Source: Rusavskia elegans (taxonomy: Eukaryota; Ascomycota; Lecanoromycetes; Teloschistales; Teloschistaceae). From it: DNA of 64,000 nucleotides. The notes below the pieces were generated by a model. That model was not told the DNA's origin. It saw only the letters and a list, made by a program, of their open reading frames with translations, and ran no database searches. The stretch spans positions 62,001-126,000 of the forward strand of contig SAUG01000101.1 of NCBI GenBank assembly GCA_011316305.1. Reading direction: 5' to 3'. How positions within the stretch are numbered: position 1 is the first letter of the stretch; the number at the start of each line of letters is the position of its first letter. The translations under genes were made by a program, and so were the position numbers. Below, piece after piece: positions 23,408 to 33,892 of this stretch.

Positions 23408-24195
23408 GATGCTCAACTGCCTAAGGAACACAACGGGTGTAGAAAGAAGAGAGACGGTCGACGGACGACACGGATCAGTCCAGAACCATATAGCGACGAG
23501 ATCAAATATACCGCACACAAAACGGCTGGACGACATTGCAGTGTACAGTTGCTAAGCCTCTTAAATCAGGAAAGAACTTGTCTCTGCCTCGGAAACAGCC
23601 CGGGCATTGCTCAATGCGTCAAGCCGAAAAGCTACTGCGGGACAATCGCCCCGCAGTTGCAGACCCATTACCTTGGAGCAAACGAATCACTATTTAACGA
23701 GCTAGACACCTGGCTAAACAGCAATACCTGAATGATTCTTTCTGAAGAAGGGGCACAGTTGACCCCAACGATAGGTTCGAGTGAGAATACACAAGGTTCT
23801 GTTGCGATCATGGTATAGATCGGTAGCACGTACGCTCAACAATACAGCTGAAGGGGCACCAACCCGCACACTCAACTCAGGTTTAAACAATCAATGGATC
23901 ATTGACAGGTCTATAAATCAAGATCATCGAAGCGAACGAGAGCCTAGAGCGGCGATGAAGTAGAACAAGGTCATAAAGACATACCGCTTACTTCCATATA
24001 TCCTGAACCACGAGAGTCCATCCAGAAGGTCCCGCTAATATCACGCGAAGAGAAGATCCGGAAACGCGTGAAGAGAAGATCCGGAGAACAGAGGAATCCA
24101 CATGATAGAGTACTGATGAAAAAGGCGACTCGTCGAGGACCGGCCAAACCGAGTACGAGTGGCGCTTATATAAGCACCTTCAATTGCCCCTGGTG
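23408..24195. other. Intergenic region with a short direct repeat
   Basis: No gene recognised. The motif GAAGAGAAGATCCGG occurs twice, at about 24047-24061 and 24069-24083, in a 22-bp tandem duplication. Confidence 0.45.
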
Positions 24196-24783
24196 ATGAT
24201 GGGAAATCCTCGACACGATATATATGTGCAGTACCGACCAAGAGCATCAAGAGAGCAGAAGGAAAACAAATACAGGCGTGGCAGCTACCTACCACCAGTA
24301 CTTCCGCAAAGGCACCATCCACCGCAGACCGCCATCAAATCAAGAAAACTGGGAACCACTCAGATGCTCGATCGTCACGAATACCCATTTTTCCTCAAAA
24401 AGCCAAAGCAACACACAATTCTCATCCACAAAAGCCTAGCTCAAAAAGCCACGGAAACAATCAATCCGGAAGCCCCTCCCAGTGCCAGCAAAACATCCGA
24501 ATCAATCCCGTCTTCTACAATCGAATCTCCCTCCTTATCGTCTACTAACAAGTCGCAACCCCCACCGTCCGCTCATAACCGAGATCATGGAATTCGTCCA
24601 GCCGAGCGAGGTTCGCTATCAATATCAGCTCCCACCCGTCATCACCACAAAGATCGAATAGCGCCTAACCCAACACAGCACCCACGCATAAGACCCGACA
24701 AAACAACGCGACAAACACTCCGGCTCCCGACCCGTCCGTCCATCCTGACACCAACTGCGAGCGAATCGGTCTGCATCCCGTAG
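24196..24783 (+). CDS. Uncertain low-complexity ORF (195 aa)
   Basis: An open frame from ATG 24196, rich in Pro, Ser, Thr, Arg and His, with no domain, membrane segment or splice partner. It could be a disordered protein or a chance ORF in C-rich DNA. The neighbours give no hint. Kept only because of its length. Confidence 0.27.
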   Translation: MMGNPRHDIYVQYRPRASREQKENKYRRGSYLPPVLPQRHHPPQTAIKSRKLGTTQMLDRHEYPFFLKKPKQHTILIHKSLAQKATETINPEAPPSASKTSESIPSSTIESPSLSSTNKSQPPPSAHNRDHGIRPAERGSLSISAPTRHHHKDRIAPNPTQHPRIRPDKTTRQTLRLPTRPSILTPTASESVCIP

Positions 24784-25094
24784 AGACCCTAAGCTATTTA
24801 CTCTCAGAGGGTGGGGAGGTGTGCTTCTATGTCAGAATATGTTGCGATAGCCGACGTACCGTAGCGAGTCGAATATATACTGAAACGGCGGGATGAGGTG
24901 GGGGGTAGATCGAAAACGTCTACGAAGATACAGAACGGGAGAGATTTTGCGAACGGGTGGTACGTAGGGTCCGCTGGGGAAGGGAAGATCCGGGCTTGGG
25001 GGTATATACATAGAATTTTCTATCTCCAGAAAAAAAGAGACCCAATTTCTTTCGCGCAAAAAGCACACCGAGGACAACTCACTGGGACATAAAG

Positions 25095-25751
25095 ATGCAA
25101 CCACCCCGGAGCTTCGGTGCATCGCTCTTTCTCGTACTGCTGAACCTCATCTTCCCATCATCAGCTCTCCCCAGTCCTGATCCCTCGCCTTTATACTCCG
25201 CCCCTATCCAAGCCCAACCCTCCATCCTCTCCCCCCGCGACTGGCGCGACCCCGCATACCGCAACATGTTCAACCGCGTAGTGGTACTGGGCGGTGGCTG
25301 GGCCCTCCACTTCAACACGCTCGATTGCATGCGGCCCAACGTCCCCACAGGCGCCGAGTCGCTGCTGCAATTTTACGACTTGATACTTGCATCGCTCGAT
25401 GCCGATTGGCAGCCTCGGCAACAGGTGTACGCTTCCACGCAGGGCGGGATATCGTTGGCACTGTATTCGGCGGAAACGCTGATTACGAAGGAGTGGCTGA
25501 GGCCATTTATTAATGCGTTGGTGTGTGTTCTTCCCTTTTTTTGGGCTTGGGCGCGAAATTGGAGTAAGAGGAAGGGGAATTTGCTGATGTGGTGATTGTG
25601 GTTGGATGAATAGAAGAAAAGGGTTGTGGTAACCCATAATGCCGGCTCGACGATGGCGGGTTTTAAGATGACTGCCGTTAGTGCGGTCAGTGGGGTGGCT
25701 GTTGTCGTTGCTTTGGCCTTGCCTTGGGCTGGGGCTGCGGCAGCGGCGTGA
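25095..25751 (+). CDS. Secreted or membrane-anchored protein of unknown function (187 aa)
   Basis: ATG 25095 opens a signal peptide (FGASLFLVLLNLIFPSSA). Exon 1 ends at 25520 before GTGTGT and exon 2 (25614-25751) follows an ATAG acceptor; the join is in frame. The mature part is compact, with WRDPAYRNMFNRVVVLGGGW and LLQFYDLILASLDADWQP, and ends in an Ala/Val-rich hydrophobic helix (VAVVVALALPWAG). That tail suggests a tail anchor or a GPI-type signal. No family recognised. The 3' end is less certain: an overlapping frame stays open to 25872 and would give a different tail if spliced otherwise. Confidence 0.65.
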
Positions 25752-26157
25752 GGGAGTTGGAGGTGAGTATGTAGATGAGTTGGGGGCTGAGACTGTGCTG
25801 AATAACCAGACTAGGGTGTTGAATTTGTTGCGACGAGGGGTGTCGATTGAAGAAGCGGGTTTTGATAGGTGACCTTTATACCTCTGATGCCACTCGACTG
25901 TGCTGGAAAGAAAAGAAAGGAAAAGACATAGCTCCGTGGCATGGCCAACTGAGACGGATAGACTCTCAAACCAAAATCGAGGGAAGTGAGGAAAAGAGAG
26001 GCTGACAAACCAGCTAAGGAAACGAAAACAACTGATCCAGTATCGTCCCGGCGACGTTGTTGTACCAACTCAGCAAGAGAGACGAGTTGATACCGCATGG
26101 TCAGATTTAGTAAAATCTACATCCAGCCCAACCTACCTCCATCGAGGATTACCGACC

Positions 26158-27390
26158 TTACAATCTACTCACAAAACCTGACTTGTCGACCTTTACAAGG
26201 TAGTCCTTCGATATCTCCGAAACCTTGACCGTCCCCGCCAAGCCCATGCAAAGCGTGAACTCATCTCTGAGCAGTCGCAGGCAGAGCTCGACTCCCTCTT
26301 GACCCTTGTAGCTTAGGCCCCACAGCACCGGTCGCCCAATCCAAACAAAGTCCGCGCCTAGCGCCAGGGCTTTGAATATTTCGGTGCCATGCCGTATCCC
26401 ACCATCAATGTGTACTGGGATCTTCCCTTGAACGGCATCTACAACCTCAGGCAGAGCATCCAGGGTGGCCAATGCTCCATTGAGTTGCCGTCCTCCATGA
26501 TTCGACACCACAATTCCATCGACGCGATGATGTACAGCCAGAAGTGCGTCTTCGCCGGTAGCGATTCCCTTGACCCAGACCTCCATTTCAGGCTTGCATT
26601 CCTGCCTTAGCCAGTCAATATCACGATCCCAGCACAGCGTCGGATTCGGGGCATGCGTATGGAAAGATATTGGTCCAGCTGGAGGCTTCCTCTTCTTCCC
26701 ATTATGATTGCCTGGAGCACTTGTGCTTTTCTTGCCTTCCCGCTCATCGGTGCCTGTGTCGGATGATGCGCCATCCATGACCGTCTTGGAGGCTGCTGAG
26801 TCGGAGTCTTCGGTGAAGTTGGCGATTTTGTAGGGCTTGGGCAATTTGAATTGGTTGCGAATTTCGAGGTTTCGCCTGCCGAGCATAGGTGTATCAACGG
26901 TCAGGAAGACGGCCTTGTAGCCGGCAGCTTTCGCGCGTTGGATCAGTTTTCGGGAATGTTCCCGCTCTTCGAAAAGATAGAGTTGCAGGACTCGAGGGTT
27001 GTCGCCGCTAGCTGCCGCGACGTCCTCGAGAGTGGTTGTCGCAAAGGAGGAGAGTCCCATTACCACTCCAGCTTCTCGGCAGGCGCGAGCGGTGGCGGCT
27101 TCACCGTCTGGATGGGCGAGGCATTGCATTGCTGTTGGGGCGACACCCATAAGCAGGGGGCTCCTGGCACCGAAGAGCGGACATGAGGTGTCGATGAGGG
27201 AGATGTCGCGGAGTACCCGAGGTCGGATGCGGTACTTGCTGTAGGCTTGGGAGTTCTCGAGGAGGGTGGAGCCAGAGTCAGCACCTTCATTGTAGTAGTC
27301 GCGGGTCTGCTTGTCCATGCGCTGTTCTGCATGTCTTTCGAGCTCGGCGATGGTGAGGCAGTTGAGATCGTGGGGCTGTTGAGCTGCCAT
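26158..27390 (-). CDS. FMN-dependent 2-hydroxyacid oxidase/dehydrogenase with PTS1 (410 aa)
   Basis: Single exon. It is an alpha/beta-barrel FMN enzyme that oxidises L-2-hydroxy acids such as lactate or glycolate to oxo acids. Family residues are visible: RDYYNEGA near the N-terminus, GVAPTAMQCLAHPDGE, LTVDTPMLGRRN, Lys274 in VWVKGI, catalytic His298 and Arg301 in SNHGGRQLNG, and the FMN phosphate site DGGIRHGTEIFKALALGA plus WIGRP. Length exceeds glycolate oxidase (about 370) because of a Ser/Asp/Lys-rich, probably disordered insert at residues about 193-238, in the variable loop-4 region. The protein ends in SRL, a type-1 peroxisomal targeting tripeptide, so peroxisomal location is inferred. 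No haem-binding cytochrome b5 domain is present, unlike flavocytochrome b2. Confidence 0.95.
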   Translation of the reverse strand: MAAQQPHDLNCLTIAELERHAEQRMDKQTRDYYNEGADSGSTLLENSQAYSKYRIRPRVLRDISLIDTSCPLFGARSPLLMGVAPTAMQCLAHPDGEAATARACREAGVVMGLSSFATTTLEDVAAASGDNPRVLQLYLFEEREHSRKLIQRAKAAGYKAVFLTVDTPMLGRRNLEIRNQFKLPKPYKIANFTEDSDSAASKTVMDGASSDTGTDEREGKKSTSAPGNHNGKKRKPPAGPISFHTHAPNPTLCWDRDIDWLRQECKPEMEVWVKGIATGEDALLAVHHRVDGIVVSNHGGRQLNGALATLDALPEVVDAVQGKIPVHIDGGIRHGTEIFKALALGADFVWIGRPVLWGLSYKGQEGVELCLRLLRDEFTLCMGLAGTVKVSEISKDYLVKVDKSGFVSRL

Positions 27391-27813
27391 GGTGTCAAGG
27401 CTGGTGGTTCTTGTCAGGCAAGACTGGAGGATGTTGCATGGTCCGGATGCACATGGACATGTTCACTGAAGTGCCCAGGTGCGGCGTTATTCTGGAAAAT
27501 GGCATCATGACCGAGGCTCCAGAGAAATTCTCGGAAAGGTGGAAAAAGTAAACGAACCTTTGCGGGGAACAAAATACACCAAGGATTCCACAGTTTCTAA
27601 ACGGTTAGCGCCGTGTGGCCTAAGTATATCACAAATCTTAGTACTACAGAAGGTAGAGTGAGATAGCTATTGTGGTATGTTGTATCATTTCTATTTAGTC
27701 ATCGATCGAAGAAAGTCCTACGATACTTAAGGCATACGAGACATTGATTGTATGAGCAGTCGTTACCTCGAGTTCCTGACAGCCCTTTCATATTGCACAG
27801 ACCGCCTACATGA
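27391..27813. other. Intergenic region, no gene seen
   Basis: Promoter side of the hydroxyacid oxidase. No motif or RNA gene recognised. Confidence 0.45.
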
Positions 27814-28419
27814 TCATTTCTGCATCCATCCAGCTGAAAGCAGGCTTCGACGTTGCTTTTTGCGTGGCGAGCTCATCAGCTTCATCATCGCCCCGATACT
27901 TGCTTGACGTCGCTCTCCGCCGCCTTCGCTGAAAGCACTGACCTTACGCTTCGATACAGCCTTGATCGTCCTATCCAGTACCTCGGGGAGCATCTCGTTG
28001 ATTTGCCGCGGTCCATAGCCTGAAGCGGCGAAAGCATATGCCAGATATCGCCCCGGTTTTCGGAATTCCATTCCCCAAGATCCCAACATTGTAGGCGGGT
28101 GAAAGAGGTTGAAGGGTACGATGGCCTTATAATTCTCGTTCTGAAGGTCAACGAGGTCAAGGTTCATCTTTTCGAAGTCGAAATCTTGAATCCGGGGCAC
28201 TTTGTTCAGATTGAGCCACCGGGCGAATTGGTTTGCTACTTGCATCGTCCAAAGGCGGTAGTGGAGCTGACTTCGGAGATGCTCAAGTTGGACGATCTTC
28301 TCAGTGCCACCGAGACCGCCACAAAGGAAATATTGGACCGTGCTATGAAGCCCGGGGTTGGAGGGAGCGGTTTTCGGGCCTGGGTGACTGTTGCAGTATA
28401 CGTGGATCATGTAATTCAT
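27814..28419 (-). CDS. Unknown protein, possible partial gene (201 aa)
   Basis: ATG 28419 to stop 27814. The frame upstream of the ATG stays open for about 25 codons before a stop, so a 5' exon may be missing. The product has soluble, aromatic-rich text (LHYRLWTMQVANQFARWLNL, PFNLFHPPTMLGSWGMEFR) and a basic C-terminus (SSPRKKQRRSLL). I do not recognise the family, and there is no signal peptide or membrane segment. Composition looks coding rather than random. Confidence 0.45.
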   Translation of the reverse strand: MNYMIHVYCNSHPGPKTAPSNPGLHSTVQYFLCGGLGGTEKIVQLEHLRSQLHYRLWTMQVANQFARWLNLNKVPRIQDFDFEKMNLDLVDLQNENYKAIVPFNLFHPPTMLGSWGMEFRKPGRYLAYAFAASGYGPRQINEMLPEVLDRTIKAVSKRKVSAFSEGGGERRQASIGAMMKLMSSPRKKQRRSLLSAGWMQK

Positions 28420-29931
28420 AGAGCTCCGGATACCACGGCTCGTTTGGCCATATCCGCCAGTCCGATCCGAGTACCATCTTTCAGCCTTTCCATCAAAGCC
28501 CTACTCTAGGCTGCTCCAATTGAGGAAGCTTAACAGAACGGGATGATCAGCCGAAGCGTGGCGACTGCTGCCAGGCAGGATGATGAAACCCCGTTGGCCA
28601 TCGCTCGAAGGAGACACATCACTGAAGCAAGTTCTCAAGGGGTCGGTATTTAGTAGGACAGATTGCGAGACTACTCGTCCCTTAGATGGATTCAGACATA
28701 CACATAACGACCAAGGCGGTACGAAAGTATGGCTTCGTCTGCTGGCATGTTCGCTCGCACTACAGGTCATAATTTTCCCTAACTCGATTGGTTGTCTTAA
28801 TAGTCACTATCATTTGAATCAACAGCTATATGGTGATGTTCGAGTAATCGTTAGGACGATATCGTTCGTCGATGAACCGGCTGTCGCACTCCAACAACTC
28901 ACATGACATGACGAGACTGGTAAGGCAGAGGGAACACACAAACTAGCAGACGAAGGGATATGAAGACCGTCGGCGCTATTGAACGTCCAGCTTGCCTGGC
29001 TGCACTTATGGGTTCGACCTCCTCAACTGCCAACGCGCATTAACAAAAGTTTGCACGCTCCTTCCTTCAAACCCTCCAATCAAACATGGAAGACGCCGCT
29101 ACATTTGATCCTCATAGCGTAAACACAGCGCTCATACGTTGGTATACCAGTGTGTCTCAAAACCATGCCCGTCGTTACCTTCTCAATACTAGCAAAAACG
29201 GCATCGAGGAGTCCACAACATAGTCGACTTGGTGCGGATGGTGAGATGATTACCTCCCGCAAAAAGCAGCAGCAGCTCGACTACTGGCAAGATTCGACAT
29301 GGAAGCGGGACATGCTATGGAGTATGTTAGCCGTGGAAGCTATGACGACCCTTATGGGGATGCTGTTTGGCAGGCAAAGGCCGATGGATTCACAGAATCG
29401 ACGGACTCAGCGCGCCAAGATGCCTCTTGCAAGAGGAAGACTGGCGAACACGATCCATTGGGTTCCAATATTCCAGTAAGCGAAAGGCACGTTTGAGGGG
29501 TGGACTTAAAAGGTCTGTCATGATGGTTTCCACGACAACATGCAAAAAGCCAACGCCTCGTAGAGGCTTCCAGTAGCTTGATCGATATTTGCTGATGGTT
29601 CGCCTTTGAAACAAAAGACGCCCTTCAAGATGCCCTGGCGTTTTGCAACGCCAGCAATATCACCTGCGAGCAATAAGAGATGCCATCAACGCATATGGCC
29701 TATCCGGAGGATCTCGATTCTTTGTACATTACCCGGGTGACTCCTTCTATAGAGCATCGTCTGGCCAGAATCCGCAAGCTCTGTTGGCCCTATTTGCCGG
29801 AAGAAAAAAAAGAAATGTTCCCGTGGGAAATTAATCGTAGCCGGCGATAGACCTCCACCTACGGCCAACCCTTCATAAACCATTGACCCCTCAGTTGATA
29901 GTCTGGAACCCAGCGTCACACCCCAGTATCT
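28420..29931. other. Gene-poor stretch with small ORFs
   Basis: A 45-codon ORF starting 29086 and a 56-codon ORF starting 29680 (MPSTHMAYPEDLDSLYITRV onward) read like coding text but are short and unlinked. They may be remnants of decayed genes. Overlapping plus-strand frames around 29150-29500 could not be joined into a gene. No RNA gene seen. Confidence 0.35.
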
Positions 29932-30905
29932 TCATTGCTCGATGTGGAGATCAAGAATCAACAGCGTGCTTCCATCCAAGCAAAGATATCGATTTTCTCC
30001 GAAGCCGCCAACCAGCATGATGGACTGTGGTCCGCATCAGCATATATAGTCTCTCAAAGCACTGATGAATCCTCACCTTGACTGAAAGACCCTTGTCCGA
30101 GACTTGAGCGATTTGCTTCGTGAGCAGATTTTGAATCTGCACTGAAACGTGATCGAGGACCACGCGTAAAGCATCTCTGTCAGGAAGCCGTGAGTAGAAG
30201 AGTGTGCGACTGTGTGTTTGGGGAATTATGCCTTACATCGCAACAGTGACGGTATTGTTAACGACGTTGGTCTTGTTGTCATCGTTGACGCCTCGAAGAT
30301 TGACAGAGTAGACTTGGTGGTTCTTTTCACGGGAGGTCTTCTTGATGCCATATTCAAATCCATTCGTTCTTTTCCGCTTGGATTTCTTGACAATGTTGGA
30401 TTGCGTCTCGCCAACGATCGTTTGAATGGATTTCTGGAAGCTAGGGTCCAAGAACATGGAGCTACTGAGACCACCTACATTTCACATGGTAAGCTCTTGC
30501 TGTTATGCATGGGGATTTGGGGGTTTCTCATTGACGTACCATCTACAACGGCGCGTTCTTCGATGTTCAGAGGGTCAAGTTGCTGAACCTCGTAGCTGAT
30601 CAAATCCTAGACTATGGTCAAAAAAGAGTCTGACATGACAATGTTAAGATGATGTCTTCTTACCACTTTTCCACCACTTACATCGCAAACGATGAAGGCA
30701 TCGTTCACCTAAAGGGCCGTAAGTACTGTACTCCGATCAGAATCTCTGTTCGCTGGCTAACAACCTCAAGGGTCTCATCTTCCGTCCTGTCTTTAAGGAT
30801 GTTTCCTTCTGCCTTGTCTTTCGTTGTCAAAGTAGCAGCCTCCGGCTCTGTCTTGAGCTTGATGGATGGCATCCCCCAAGAGACATCCGAGTGTCTGAAT
30901 GGCAT
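29932..30905 (-). pseudogene. Decayed Hsp70-like (HSPA12-type) gene, ATPase lobe II part
   Basis: Read on the minus strand, segments joined across intron-like gaps give the fungal Hsp70-like signature order. First comes PSIKLKTEPEAATLTTKDKA (ORF 30905-30705), then NDAFIVCDVSGGKV (30708-30664), DLISYEVQQLDPLNIEE (30606-30540), SSMFLDPSFQKSIQ within 30474-30237, a helix segment at 30176-30077 and SIMLVGGFGENRYL from 30024. Introns 30663-30607, 30539-30475, 30236-30177 and 30076-30025 all have GT-AG ends and keep frame. Intact relatives have GGGTV where this has SGGKV, altering the phosphate-binding loop. A 5' splice site after GNILK appears lost (GA instead of GT), no GIDFGTT N-terminus is found upstream, and the frame stops at 29934 soon after the second ATP loop. 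I therefore call it a decayed copy; a divergent functional gene is the alternative. Confidence 0.68.
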
Positions 30906-33892
30906 TAGTATCTCGAGTACCTTCTATGCGTCGGAAACCCACGATGGTCCAGAACCCGCCTTCACCACTGTCTCTGATATGACTTCGCTCATGTTGATTG
31001 TGGAAGAGCTGGTGTCTCCAATGTGATGAAGCAATAGGTTAGTCACTTGGACGTTCGAAGAAAAGTCAATTGTCTCCGACAGTCTCCCCTACGGGATATC
31101 AACTCCATCCAGAGAAATGGAGGGACGCGCGGTTTTCGCCTTGCTGGATCCAAAGCCGGTACTATGGCAGAGGACGTAAGGAAGTGGGAGGCCCAACTCC
31201 AGTCGTCCTTAAAGCAGCGAACTCCTCTCTCGCTAATAGTGCTATGGTTGTCAGAACCGACATGTTGGAAGGAGCAGCCTTGCAGCTGAAGTGCATGAAC
31301 CAGAGAAGATTGGCACATTCCGGGCTAATGATAGGTCGAGAAGAGGGTGTGCGAAGATAGCGCTTGGCGTTTATAATGAGAGTGCGAGTGCCTGGAGCCG
31401 AGGTGGCTGTTGGGGCAAGCCGCGTGAGGGGGCTCAGGGAGTTGGAATCTTTTCAGATTCTGGCAGCTACTGAGGTCCCATCTATGGAGACTCGCCTCGG
31501 AGGATCAGTCATTGCTTTTTTCGGGATTTCCAAATCATTGAGCATCAATCGGTTGATATAGACTAGCAAGGGACCTTTTGCCGGCATCGATGAGAAATTC
31601 ATAGCTAATCGATGGGAACTGCGCGAAACCGGGTCAAGGTAGATCTGATAGCCTTGTTTCAGTTTCGAACATTGAGTGCAATCGCATTCGGCCGGTGAAA
31701 GAGGGGTTGTGTCTTGGAGTTGACCTCTATTGGTCGAGCACTAACATATTGGTGTGAAGCTCACAGCCTTACTGTTTGCGTCACAGCTGAGGACAGCTAA
31801 GAGTAGAGTCAGAGCCTCGCTGTTTTAATGACGACTGGGCCCATTTTCCAATACTTGTTCAAGTATCCGACGCCTATCTCTAGTCAGGCGCCCAATGAGC
31901 ACGCGAGGTCTTCCAGACTGCCGAGACATTTGGACTGATGGTGGAATGGAAGCAAAATCGGAGCCTAATTGTCCATAGTGGCCGGTGCTCGCCTTTGCCA
32001 ATCTCTGGAAGAGAGAAGGTGAGAAAAGACCAACAAAACTTCCGCCCAAAGTACGCAGTCAGCTACCAATCAGACGGCGTTCGTCAGCGAAACGAGGGAA
32101 GTGAAGACAAGGTGAGACCGTCCAGGATACTCTGCACGTTAGATCGGAGACTACGCGAAGACTATGGTGACGACTGACAAGATGGGAAGGGAGCTGTGGA
32201 TAGATCAGTGACCGGTCCAACCCATGTCAGTACTCGAAAAGATGTTCCGGCATGGAGGCAGGTGTCTCCTCAGCAGCCAGCCTGTGATGTTGTGCTAAGG
32301 TACAGCGAGAGTAGACGTGTCCGTGACAACAATTGTTTGTTATCAAACGTAAATGAACGTCAAAGGTGATCTCCTGAAAGTGGCTGTGAGTCCATTTGGG
32401 AGCGTCACGTGATACTGCCCATTGAAGCCTAGACCGCGACTCTTGGCGGTCACCCGAAATTCGGCGGTTGGAGAATCTCAAATACCACCTCCAGACTTGA
32501 TACCTCGAGGAGTCAGAGAAGGCCGTGGAGTCGCACGTCACAAGTTCCTGCGACAATGTTATTATCTCCACAACTTTTGGAGATCCACGGCAAGTAGACG
32601 CTGACTGGTGCTAAGAAGGTCTTGTTTGAGATTCGATGCACGAGATCCTATGCATATTGCACTTCAAGTAGTAGATCTAGCCAATAACGGCGGCGATCAC
32701 AACGTTTCTCAAAAAGGTAGCAGGTCCAAGGTTCAACTCAATCCTCGGCGGAGTTGCATTATATTCACAGCTAGCGGCAAGCTTGATCTCGGAGTCACTT
32801 CCCCTCATAGCTCGTTCCCAAGCCGCGATAACCGGGATCCAAATGGCCCGAGCTCGCCAACATGCACTCCGTGTGCAAAAGTCCTATATATATACAGAGG
32901 GGCCAATGCACGAACACGCTTTGATGTCCCGAAGTTGGTGTGACAGAACCTGGCAACCGAATCTTTCGGTAAGTACTCTTCTCTCTTTAGGGTGACACGG
33001 ATTCTCCGAGCAGATAAACCCATGCTGGTTACAACATCTAGAAAGCTGTATGCTGGTTGGTAAGTAGCTCCGCAGGACGCCTACCATAATGCCCTGACGT
33101 TCCGCAGTAGCATCGAATGCATCTGCTAGCAAGGAGCGATGGCATCAATGCATGCCGAAACGGAGAAAGGGCAGAAGTCGTGGGGTTTCGTTGACTTTGA
33201 AGTAGGTGAGGCGTCAGATCAAAGATTATATGGCTATCAAGTTGCTCTCTAATCCCCTTTTTTGCGAGCTTCGTCCTGCGTGTTGTCGAACTCTACTGTT
33301 CTGCTCTGCACATTTCTCTTTTCTCGAATCTGTCTCGGCGTTAGGACTTTTCGAAATCTCCATTCCGTTGTCTCCTAGTCGTGTAGCAATCCATTGAATG
33401 AAAGCCGAGCCGAATTTCCTCTAACGCACCAACGCCAATGTACACGTCTTCTAACGGGATTGAGTGCTGATTGATTGCTGCAATGTTGTAGTATTGAGGT
33501 TGATGAGGACTTGGGGGGCTAGGGGATGTGTAAGGGGCAGCGGCCGGAGGCGTAATCAGAGCAGGACACGACTTTCGATGAGAGAGCATTTCACCCGCCC
33601 CGGAAAGGTAGCAAAGTATGATATGATAGTTCATCATATGAAGCGAGTCCACAAGGGCTTATCCTATGAAATGATTTCCTCACACCTGCTGGTGAAGTAT
33701 ATTCCGCAACGGCCACAAAGGAGCGGTAGATGGTCTGACGGTCTTCGGCCCGCAGCCACGGGCCTTGCTTCCCAATTTCGTTATAGGTCGAGTCAAAGGA
33801 GGTATCGTCTGATCGCCGACTCACTTTGACCGACGTGCTCTCAGGATCCCTAACCTCGGCGGTACCGTCCTTGAGTCGAACGATTCTCTGAA
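30906..33892. other. Three-kilobase stretch without a recognisable gene
   Basis: Many ORFs of 60-125 codons on both strands without motifs. If the Hsp70-like gene once had an N-terminal lobe, it should have been here, but I cannot see it. No RIP-type AT enrichment and no repeats recognised. Confidence 0.45.

Noticed and set aside
28420..29931. A gene built from the small ORFs at 29086, 29150 and 29299
   Set aside because: No combination of GT-AG introns joined them in frame with a consistent start and stop.
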